Shown here in pieces: positions 1 through 5,137 of a stretch of 5,137 nt of DNA. The DNA is taken from positions 1 through 5,137 of the forward strand of contig JAEYZS010000013.1 of NCBI GenBank assembly GCA_023427925.1. The letters run 5' to 3'. The stretch comes from Pseudomonadota bacterium. GTDB taxonomy: Bacteria; Bdellovibrionota; Bdellovibrionia; Bdellovibrionales; JAEYZS01. The notes under the pieces were generated by a model. The model did no database searches. It saw only the letters and a program-made list of their open reading frames with translations, and was not told where the DNA came from. The translations under genes and the position numbers were made by a program. Position 1 is the stretch's first letter. Each line of letters begins with the position of its first letter.

Positions 1-74
1 GGTTGAATGCACCGGTCTTGAAAACCGGCAGCCCTTCACGGGGCTCGTGAGTTCGAATCTCACTTCTTCCGCCA
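1..74 (+). tRNA. tRNA-Ser (anticodon UGA), 5' end cut off by the window
   Basis: This is the 3' part of a serine tRNA gene. The anticodon stem pairs 12-16 (CCGGT) with 24-28 (ACCGG) around the loop CTTGAAA, giving anticodon TGA at 19-21, which reads UCA and probably other UCN codons. The long variable arm typical of class II tRNAs is present: AGCCC (30-34) pairs with GGGCT (41-45). The T stem pairs 47-51 with 59-63 around TTCGAAT. The 3' acceptor strand TTCTTCC (64-70) is followed by discriminator G71 and an encoded CCA (72-74). The 5' acceptor strand and part of the D arm, roughly 16 bases judged from normal tRNA-Ser length, lie before position 1. The cognate synthetase gene serS is in this window on the other strand. 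Confidence 0.97.
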
Positions 75-82
75 TAATAAAC

Positions 83-115
83 AAAGCTCACTCATGGTGG
101 GCTTTTTTTGTTTTT
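83..115 (+). terminator. Rho-independent terminator of the tRNA-Ser gene
   Basis: AAAGCTCAC (83-91) pairs with GTGGGCTTT (97-105), with one T-G wobble, around a 5-base loop. The T run continues to 109 and, after one G, through 115. It starts 8 bases after the tRNA CCA, so it most likely ends the tRNA transcript. Confidence 0.9.
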
Positions 116-142
116 AGGGATTCGTTAGATTGGAACCAATTC

Positions 143-156
143 GCTTGTGAGTTCGA
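143..156 (+). repeat. Partial repeat of the tRNA-Ser variable/T-arm sequence
   Basis: Bases 143-156 match 43-56 of the tRNA-Ser gene at 13 of 14 positions, and the last ten (GTGAGTTCGA) are identical. The two copies are exactly 100 bases apart. The match stops inside the T loop: no acceptor strand or CCA follows, and no anticodon arm is recognisable before it. It could be a decayed tRNA duplicate, part of an old integration site, or coincidence. Confidence 0.4.
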
Positions 157-165
157 TAGGACACA

Positions 166-197
166 TAAAAGTGACCCCTCGCGCGAGGGGATTTTTA
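166..197. terminator. Probable bidirectional terminator between the tRNA gene and the minus-strand operon
   Basis: Bases 175-190 are a perfect 16-base palindrome (CCCCTC, GCGC, GAGGGG), which folds as a 6-bp GC-rich stem with a 4-base loop. An outer TAAAA (166-170) can pair with TTTTA (193-197) across a small internal loop. Reading +, the hairpin is followed by ATTTTTA. Reading -, it is followed by TCAC and then TTTTA, so the U tract is weaker. The hairpin begins 13 bases after the stop of the 204-410 gene. Its main job is therefore probably to end the operon, with a second role as backup for the tRNA transcript. Confidence 0.75.
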
Positions 198-203
198 CCC
201 GGC

Positions 204-410
204 CTAATTCTGATCCTCTCTATTCTGATAATCCCTTTTGAGTTGATTCTTGTGATCTCGGGCTTTTGAAAAGCCCTCGACACGGGTCCTTTCGCTTTCA
301 TTAAAGTGTCGCTGATTTCTCTCAAAAGCAGTTTGCTTTGATCTCTCAATCATGTTTTGTTGCTCTTGTGGAATTTCTTTGTCGCTATTGATCTTCTTTT
401 GTTTTGCCAT
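204..410 (-). CDS. Small, highly charged hypothetical protein (68 aa)
   Basis: I do not recognise this protein. It is very hydrophilic and rich in Lys, Arg, Glu, Gln and Asn, with no Cys or Trp, no signal peptide and no membrane segment. Counting residues gives about 16 basic and 12 acidic, so it is mildly basic. It is likely a disordered or helical cytoplasmic protein, and a nucleic-acid or protein partner is possible but unproven. The gene is supported by a strong ribosome binding site (AAGGAG, 7 bases before ATG). It also overlaps the end of pcm by 26 bases in another frame, which suggests translational coupling, and a terminator-like hairpin follows its TAG stop. It is the last gene of the minus-strand run. 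The overlapping minus-strand frame at 125-349 lacks these signals and was not chosen. Confidence 0.75.
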   Translation of the reverse strand: MAKQKKINSDKEIPQEQQNMIERSKQTAFERNQRHFNESERTRVEGFSKARDHKNQLKRDYQNREDQN

Positions 411-1095
411 TTTCTTTCTCCTTTTTGTTAGGTTTTCCTTTCTGCATTGAGATCATTCTTACAAAACGTACTGAAGCGAGATTTTCTCGATGAATTTCGT
501 TGTTATTTCCTCTGGTGATTTTGACAAGGGTCTGTGTTTTCTCGCTTCCAATGGGAGCAACTAAAACTGCTCCTACCTTCATCTGATCAAAAATTGTTTT
601 TGGAATTTCTTGGATGGCCGCAGTAAAAACGACCGCATCGTAAGGCGCTAACTCCGGCCAACCTCGATGACCATCCGAAAGCCTAAGACTAATATTTTTA
701 TAGCCCAGATTTTCAAGCCTTTCTTTTGCCTCAAGATATAATGTTGGAATAATTTCGACTGAATAAACTCGCTTACAAAGACGAGACAACACCGCTGCAT
801 TATACCCTGAACCTGTTCCAATTTCTAAAACACGACTTGATTTAGTAAGAGAAAGAGTTTGTGCCATGAGTGCAACAATGTAGGGCTGAGAAATGGTCTG
901 CTCAGAACCAATAGGGAGGCTCCCGTCGTAATAGGAATAAGTCTGATATTCGTGCGGAATAAATCTTTCCCTCGGTATCATCTTCATTGCCCTAAGAACC
1001 GCGCGATCTTTAATTCCACGTGATTCAAGTTGGCTGACAACCATACCTTTTCGTAGACCCTCAAACTTTTCGTAACTATTTATATTCCCTAACAC
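385..1095 (-). CDS. pcm: Protein-L-isoaspartate O-methyltransferase
   Basis: This cytoplasmic repair enzyme transfers a methyl group from S-adenosylmethionine to L-isoaspartyl residues in aged proteins, starting their return to normal aspartate. Family hallmarks are all visible. An N-terminal helix region containing QLESRGIKD (22-30) comes first, then the substrate-site loop PIGSEQTISQP (61-71). The SAM-binding motif I is VLEIGTGSGYNAAVL (89-103), followed by VYSVEI (110-115). The segment SDGHRGWPELAPYDAVV (140-156) leads into FTAA. The length of 236 aa is slightly above the usual ~210-220 because of a charged tail after residue 217. The start is the GTG at 1095-1093, chosen because it keeps the conserved FEGLRKGMV segment. 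It has no good ribosome binding site, and ATG codon 18 (position 1044) is the alternative. The gene is fifth in the operon, 78 bases after the 164-aa membrane gene. Confidence 0.95.
   Translation of the reverse strand: MLGNINSYEKFEGLRKGMVVSQLESRGIKDRAVLRAMKMIPRERFIPHEYQTYSYYDGSLPIGSEQTISQPYIVALMAQTLSLTKSSRVLEIGTGSGYNAAVLSRLCKRVYSVEIIPTLYLEAKERLENLGYKNISLRLSDGHRGWPELAPYDAVVFTAAIQEIPKTIFDQMKVGAVLVAPIGSEKTQTLVKITRGNNNEIHRENLASVRFVRMISMQKGKPNKKEKENGKTKEDQ
418..423 (-). promoter_or_regulatory. Shine-Dalgarno site of the 68-aa gene, inside pcm
   Basis: The minus strand reads AAGGAG here, 7 bases before the ATG at 410-408. The site lies within the pcm coding sequence and encodes part of its Lys/Glu-rich tail. 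It is the main evidence that the small downstream frame is translated. Confidence 0.8.
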
Positions 1096-1165
1096 GAGAG
1101 CACTATAAACTTCTCCCGTGCAAGAATGGTTTCACTACGGTGTTTTTTTGATGTTTAAATTTACA

Positions 1166-1196
1166 AATATATTTTACTTAGAGTTGCGAATGTAAA
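1166..1196 (-). promoter_or_regulatory. Weak candidate promoter before pcm
   Basis: On the minus strand, TTTACA (1196-1191) resembles a -35 box and TATATT (1171-1166) a -10 box, each 5 of 6 to the sigma-70 consensus. The spacer is 19 bases, longer than the favoured 17. The site overlaps the end of the 164-aa gene and precedes the only sizeable gap in the operon. In AT-rich DNA such matches are common, so this is tentative. Confidence 0.2.
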
Positions 1197-1668
1197 GATT
1201 CACAAAATATCCGTTGATGACGACCAAGAGCGCACTTAGAGCCAACATCCATTTAAATGGTGTAAGAAGCATTAGCGCATATTCCAGTCCATTATGAGTC
1301 TCTGGAAAAATATTCAACAAGTGATAAATTATCGAAGTCTCAACTACATCCACCAGGAATAAACTCAATGGAACCGCAATAAGACTTTTTGCCAAATTTT
1401 TAAAAAAGGAAAAATAGATTCCAATAAAAAGCAGCGTATAGGAAATCATAAAGGCGAAATCAATCAAATTGATTTTTTGGTAAACTTGCCTTCCATCCTC
1501 TCCCAATAGCATAAACAGAGGCTGGATTTCGCTTTTAAGATAAAAGAATTTAGTATCCAAGATTTGTAAATCGCCTTTGATAAAAAAAATAACTAAAGCA
1601 AGTGCCCCAGTTGCTACAGCCAACAACACTATCATTTTCATGTTAGATAGAATTTCTAATGGCTTCAT
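1174..1668 (-). CDS. Hypothetical four-helix inner-membrane protein (164 aa)
   Basis: I cannot assign this protein to a named family. Four hydrophobic helices are visible at about residues 12-30, 69-89, 95-118 and 135-158. A ~38-residue polar or amphipathic segment separates the first from the rest. Acidic residues sit in or beside the membrane: D70 in LIDFAF, D107 and E110 in LVDVVET. An FKW motif (138-140) begins the last helix. Such buried charges suggest a functional core rather than a simple anchor, but no reaction can be inferred. The ATG overlaps the serS stop in a 4-base ATGA, with a GAGA-type ribosome binding site in the serS tail. Translation is therefore probably coupled to serS. 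Confidence 0.85.
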   Translation of the reverse strand: MKPLEILSNMKMIVLLAVATGALALVIFFIKGDLQILDTKFFYLKSEIQPLFMLLGEDGRQVYQKINLIDFAFMISYTLLFIGIYFSFFKNLAKSLIAVPLSLFLVDVVETSIIYHLLNIFPETHNGLEYALMLLTPFKWMLALSALLVVINGYFVNLYIRNSK

Positions 1669-2942
1669 CTAATCTCTTTAAAATCCGTATACGGTTGGAG
1701 GGCCTTTGGAATTTCAACTGACCCATCTTCTCTTTGATAGTTTTCCAAAATTGCTAAAAGAGTCCTACCGACGGCAAGACCGGATCCATTCAGTGTGTGA
1801 ACAAATTGCGGCTTATTAGTTCCTGCCTTAAAACGAATATTAGCACGGCGTGATTGAAAATCTTCGCAATTTGAACATGATGAGATTTCACGATAAGTAT
1901 TTTGGCCTGGCAACCAAACCTCAAGATCATAACATTTCGATGCGCTAAAACCAATATCCGCAGAGCAAAGGAGTTGAACTCGGTAAGGAAGTTCTAAGCG
2001 CTTTAGAATTTCTTCTGCATTTTGAACCATTCTTTCATGCTCTTCGTACGAACGATCGGGGTGCGTGATTTTAACTAGTTCAATCTTATTAAACTGATGT
2101 TGACGTATCAAACCCTTGGTATCGCGACCATGGCTTCCTGCTTCGGACCTGAAACACGGAGTGTAGGCTGTAAAATAAAGCGGTAGTTTAGATTCATCTA
2201 GAATTTCATTACTAAGATAATTTGTGACTGGGACTTCAGCCGTAGGAATCAAGTGATAATCTGTTCCCTCAAGGTGAAACACATCATCACGGAACTTTGG
2301 AAATTGCCCTGTACCAAACAAACTATTACTGTTCACAATAAATGGTGGGTTAGTTTCATTATAACCGTGCTCTTTGGTCTGTATGTCGAGCATAAAATTT
2401 ATGAGAGCTCTTTCAAGTCTTGCAGCCTTACCATTTAATATAGAGAATCTTGCCCCTGCAATTTTTGCCGCACGTTCAAAATCTATAATTCCTAATTTTT
2501 CACCAATTTCAAAATGCTCTTTTGCTTTAAAAGAAAATGCTTTAGGCTCTCCCCACTTGCGAACCACTTTGTTGTCTTCCTCAGAAGTTCCAATTGGTAC
2601 GTCTTTATGAATCTTGTTGGGCAAGACCTTAAGTAAATCCAATACCTTTTGATCAGCAGCTTCGGCATCAGCGTAATACTTTTTGATGTTTTCACTCATG
2701 ACTTTCAAAGCTTCAAGTTGAGCAGAAGCGTCTTTGCCTTCTTTTTTAAGCTTTGCAATTTCTTGAGATTGTTTGTTTTGATCGGCTTTTTGAGTCTCCG
2801 CTTGCTGAATGAGTTTTTTTCTTTGCTGATTTAACTTCAACAACTCATCAACAACCGATGGATCACCCTTTCTGTTTTGAAGCGATGATTTGTATTCTTC
2901 CAAATAAGTAGGATTGCTTTCTAAAAGTTTAATATCGATCAT
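1665..2942 (-). CDS. serS: Seryl-tRNA synthetase
   Basis: This cytosolic class II enzyme charges tRNA-Ser, and by established biology also tRNA-Sec where present, with serine. The 425-aa length is typical. Residues 1 to about 110 form the N-terminal domain with its long antiparallel coiled-coil arm, rich in Lys, Gln and Glu, which grips the long variable arm of tRNA-Ser. The catalytic core follows: a motif 1 region at about 163-186, then the serine-binding TAEVP (234-238). Motif 2 begins [14 protein letters not shown] (264-277). The conserved [13 protein letters not shown] lies at 354-366, and motif 3 is [16 protein letters not shown] (386-401) with its Arg at 393. The start [11 protein letters not shown] matches the family N terminus. 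The ribosome binding site is modest (AAGG, 10 bases upstream). The gene lies 22 bases after the 98-aa membrane gene and overlaps the next gene by ATGA. It appears intact. Confidence 0.99.
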   Translation of the reverse strand: MIDIKLLESNPTYLEEYKSSLQNRKGDPSVVDELLKLNQQRKKLIQQAETQKADQNKQSQEIAKLKKEGKDASAQLEALKVMSENIKKYYADAEAADQKVLDLLKVLPNKIHKDVPIGTSEEDNKVVRKWGEPKAFSFKAKEHFEIGEKLGIIDFERAAKIAGARFSILNGKAARLERALINFMLDIQTKEHGYNETNPPFIVNSNSLFGTGQFPKFRDDVFHLEGTDYHLIPTAEVPVTNYLSNEILDESKLPLYFTAYTPCFRSEAGSHGRDTKGLIRQHQFNKIELVKITHPDRSYEEHERMVQNAEEILKRLELPYRVQLLCSADIGFSASKCYDLEVWLPGQNTYREISSCSNCEDFQSRRANIRFKAGTNKPQFVHTLNGSGLAVGRTLLAILENYQREDGSVEIPKALQPYTDFKEIR

Positions 2943-2964
2943 GGTGCCATAGCCTTATCTTAAA

Positions 2965-3261
2965 TTATGCTCCGGGAGCAATTAAAATGTACATTTTTAG
3001 GAGTAAACCAATAAGAATGAGAACAAAATCTAAAACGACGACTCCACCCCAGCGCCATCCCTTTGTCATTTTCAAAAACACAGCCGTTGTGAGGACGATG
3101 ACAAACCAGAATAGAAGTTGTCCGTAATCGAAAATCTGCTGACCCACTAACGTCAATGTTGTTCCCAAAAATAGACCCGAAAATAGACGCAAAAAGAACA
3201 AGCCAATATTTTGCGAGTTCTTTTTGAGCGTATACTGCATATTCTCTATAAATTCACCCAT
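2965..3261 (-). CDS. Hypothetical small membrane protein (98 aa)
   Basis: The protein is not recognised. After a polar N terminus of about 18 residues come three hydrophobic segments, at about 19-43, 47-64 and 72-95, ending in APGA. It is probably an integral inner-membrane protein with no large soluble domain. I chose ATG at 3261-3259 because AGGTGGAG lies 6 bases upstream. A GTG four codons earlier (3273) would give 102 aa, but it would sit on top of that binding site. The start follows the TAG of the TPR gene with a single base between them, so the two are probably translationally coupled. serS follows 22 bases after its TAA. Its position suggests co-expression with the TPR protein, but nothing shows a functional link to serS. 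Confidence 0.82.
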   Translation of the reverse strand: MGEFIENMQYTLKKNSQNIGLFFLRLFSGLFLGTTLTLVGQQIFDYGQLLFWFVIVLTTAVFLKMTKGWRWGGVVVLDFVLILIGLLLKMYILIAPGA

Positions 3262-3262
3262 A

Positions 3263-5137
3263 CTATTCTCCACCTAAACTTCTAATTCTTGATTGCACAT
3301 CGCTACGATCTTCTGCATTCGGTTTTAATTCTAAATATCTACTATAAGCTGCGAGGGCTTGGTCACTCAAACCTTGTTTTTCAAATACTGCACCCTGCTC
3401 ACGGTATACTGCGGGATTTCCGCTTTCTTTTTGGATTGCAACTCTTAACATACTTGAAGCAACATCCAACTGACCTGCTAACCGATGGTTTTTTGCTAAT
3501 TCCACATATAGATTCGAGTCATCGGGTCTCAACTGAACCGCGCGTCTTAATTCCGCGGCGGCTTGTGAATATTTTTCCTGAGCGGAATAAATATTGCCCA
3601 AAAGAATATAGGGATCTGCAAGCTTTGGATTTATCTTTTTTTCCATCTGAGCATATTCTTCAGCTTGCTTCGCCAAGCCCAACTGAAGAGCTGCCTCACC
3701 TGCGTAAAAATAGACTTTAGGAAAGCGCGGGTTTGTTTCTATAACTCTTTGAAAACTCTTAAGTGCTCGCGCGGTGGTTGCTGGATTTTTCAGATAAGTT
3801 TGGCCAATTTCAAACATTGGCTCCGCGCCCGACGGATCGAGGCTGGCCGCCTTGAAATAAGTCTTCAGCGCTTCGTTTAAATCATTTGAATTGACGTATG
3901 CTCTTCCTAGTAACATCTGCGCTTTCATATGATTGGGGTTTGCTTCAATCACATGTTTTAAAATCGGAATCGCCTCAGAATATCTTTCATCTTTCATCAG
4001 GACAAGTCCCAGCGCCGTTCGATAATCAACATTGTCTGGATAAGTATTGATGAGCTGAGCAAGATATTCTTTGGCTGCCCCAATTCCTCTTAACCCGAGC
4101 AGGGTTTCAGCATAAATTTCTTGCGCCCGCGAATTGTTGGCTTCTAAGGAGATCGCCTTCGCAGAATACTGATAGGCTTTTTCATACTGATTTTGCTGCA
4201 TCAGTGCCTCTGACAGAATGTTTAGTGATTCAACGTCCCCATCATAGAGCTTGAGTGCGTCTTCTGCATATTTTGCTGCCGTCTTTGGACTCTGTCTTCT
4301 TAACTCAAGCTGTGCGTAAGCCCTCAGTATTTGATAGTTTAACTTCGCATCAGATCTAGCCTTTAACAGGAAGTCACCTGCCGCTTTAAAATCATACTTT
4401 TGTGAATGGTAATCTGAAAGCTTAACGTAGGATTCAACTAACTTTGGATCGGCCTTTAGGGCCTTTAACGCCCAATCAATAGCATCTTTAGTTTGATTTA
4501 GATTCCAAAGGCTTTCAGAAGCTTTGAGTGCCGCATTTGCGTTTTTTGGATTGATTTCAAATGCTGTTTTATATTCTGCTTGAGCGGCGAGGTAATTTTT
4601 GTTTCTAAAATAGCTATCACCCAAGACTACTAGCTGACTGTCCTCTGATTTAATCTGGGATAAAGCCGCCTCTCCACCGAGAGACAAAATTGTATTCCTA
4701 AGAGCTGAATTTCTAGGATCAAGCACAAATGCTTTCTGAGCATACTCCAAAGCTTTTTTGGGTTGCGAAGAAATATAATAATTTGTAAGGGCCGAATATC
4801 CTCGAACAAGCACGTCGTTTGGAAGTTTCGATTCGCTCAATCCCAATTGAATTTGATCAAGTCCTTTTTGATTTTTAAATTGAGTTAATTCGAGTATCCC
4901 CAGTTCAACTTGAGATTTTGCGTGTTTTGGATTTCTCGTAAGAATATCTTTATATATTTTTGCAGCATTAAAGTAATCCCGCATATCAGTTCTCATCTGT
5001 GCTTCCAAATAAAATGGTTTTATCCATTGTGGCCACAAGCCTTGAGTCTTCTGAACAAACGCTATAGCTGTCGATTTTTGATTTTCACGCGAGAGAACTT
5101 GTCCTTTCATTTCGTTAAGTACGGCGGCCGTTGGATA
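3263..5137 (-). CDS. Large TPR-repeat protein, N terminus outside the window
   Basis: This is a tetratricopeptide-repeat protein, made of stacked helix pairs that usually act as a protein-binding scaffold. The visible 624 codons hold roughly 16 TPR-like units of ~34 residues, with the usual A...Y..A spacing and the L/I..NP or DP turns. Examples, counted from the first in-window Met (5110), are EINPKN (185-190), EANPNH (389-394), SLDPSG (423-428) and ELKPNA (594-599). The reading frame continues without a stop from that Met to the window edge (YPTAAVLNE precedes it), and no ribosome binding site precedes the Met. The true start therefore lies further right, and any signal peptide, membrane anchor or enzymatic domain cannot be seen. 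The C terminus ends in the last repeat plus SLGGE, with no extra domain. Partners and cell location are unknown. It is the first visible gene of the run. Confidence 0.93.
   Translation of the reverse strand, partial: YPTAAVLNEMKGQVLSRENQKSTAIAFVQKTQGLWPQWIKPFYLEAQMRTDMRDYFNAAKIYKDILTRNPKHAKSQVELGILELTQFKNQKGLDQIQLGLSESKLPNDVLVRGYSALTNYYISSQPKKALEYAQKAFVLDPRNSALRNTILSLGGEAALSQIKSEDSQLVVLGDSYFRNKNYLAAQAEYKTAFEINPKNANAALKASESLWNLNQTKDAIDWALKALKADPKLVESYVKLSDYHSQKYDFKAAGDFLLKARSDAKLNYQILRAYAQLELRRQSPKTAAKYAEDALKLYDGDVESLNILSEALMQQNQYEKAYQYSAKAISLEANNSRAQEIYAETLLGLRGIGAAKEYLAQLINTYPDNVDYRTALGLVLMKDERYSEAIPILKHVIEANPNHMKAQMLLGRAYVNSNDLNEALKTYFKAASLDPSGAEPMFEIGQTYLKNPATTARALKSFQRVIETNPRFPKVYFYAGEAALQLGLAKQAEEYAQMEKKINPKLADPYILLGNIYSAQEKYSQAAAELRRAVQLRPDDSNLYVELAKNHRLAGQLDVASSMLRVAIQKESGNPAVYREQGAVFEKQGLSDQALAAYSRYLELKPNAEDRSDVQSRIRSLGGE
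3268..3275 (-). promoter_or_regulatory. Shine-Dalgarno site that fixes the start of the 98-aa gene
   Basis: The minus strand reads AGGTGGAG, ending 6 bases before ATG 3261-3259. It is formed by the last Gly-Gly-Glu codons of the TPR gene and argues against the GTG at 3273 as start. Confidence 0.75.

Noticed and set aside
127..142. Small inverted repeat ATTGG-AA-CCAAT
   Set aside because: Five base pairs with a 2-base loop is within chance for AT-rich intergenic DNA, and no regulator or promoter context is visible.
47..241. 64-codon + strand frame starting inside the tRNA gene
   Set aside because: It spans a tRNA and two terminators, so it is not a credible gene.
125..349. 74-codon minus-strand frame overlapping the 68-aa gene
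   Set aside because: It runs through the terminator hairpin, and the competing frame has a much better ribosome binding site and ends before the hairpin.
1116..1148. Possible + strand terminator: CCGT and ACGG arms followed by a T run
   Set aside because: The stem is only 4-5 bp with a loop of about 15 bases, and no + strand gene leads into it.
2253..2834. Several 60-80 codon + strand frames opposite serS
   Set aside because: serS is intact and certain here, and these are mirror frames without plausible protein features.
3259..3273. GTG 3273 as start of the small membrane protein
   Set aside because: The GTG overlaps the AGGTGGAG site that is ideally placed for ATG 3261.
3289..3720. 143-codon open frame on the + strand opposite the TPR gene
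   Set aside because: It lies wholly antisense to a clear TPR coding sequence, has no recognisable domain, and arises easily from the repeated codon pattern on the other strand.
5108..5137. ATG 5110 as the true start of the TPR gene
   Set aside because: The frame stays open to the window edge with TPR-like residues, and there is no ribosome binding site before this ATG.

Overview
The window looks like ordinary chromosome from a Gram-negative bacterium with moderately AT-rich DNA. Supporting signs are the CCA end encoded in the tRNA gene, AAGGAG-type ribosome binding sites, tightly packed genes, a protein-L-isoaspartate methyltransferase and a very long TPR protein. The combination would fit a deltaproteobacterium or Bdellovibrio-like lineage, but that is a weak inference made without any database comparison.

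Layout. At the left edge, the 3' part of a tRNA-Ser(UGA) gene lies on the + strand (1-74), followed by its own terminator (83-115). A short intergenic stretch follows. It holds a near-copy of 14 bases of the tRNA T-arm region exactly 100 bases downstream (143-156), then a GC-rich palindromic hairpin (175-190) that can stop transcription from both sides.

Everything from 204 to the right edge is one run of six minus-strand genes. In transcription order they are: a large TPR-repeat protein whose start lies beyond the window (3263-5137), a 98-residue membrane protein (2965-3261), serS (1665-2942), a 164-residue four-helix membrane protein (1174-1668), pcm (385-1095) and a 68-residue charged protein (204-410). 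Junctions are a 1-base gap, a 22-base gap, a 4-base ATGA overlap, a 78-base gap and a 26-base overlap. This is the pattern of a translationally coupled operon. The 78-base gap before pcm is the only place inside the run with room for a secondary promoter.

How the genes fit together. serS charges tRNA-Ser, and one tRNA-Ser gene lies about 1.6 kb past the end of serS on the opposite strand. pcm repairs aged proteins. The TPR protein is probably a scaffold. The two membrane proteins on either side of serS and the small charged protein are not recognised. I see no mobile element, CRISPR array, toxin-antitoxin pair or defence gene. The points most worth a second look are the T-arm repeat, the 68-residue gene starting inside pcm, and the coupled uncharacterised membrane genes around serS.
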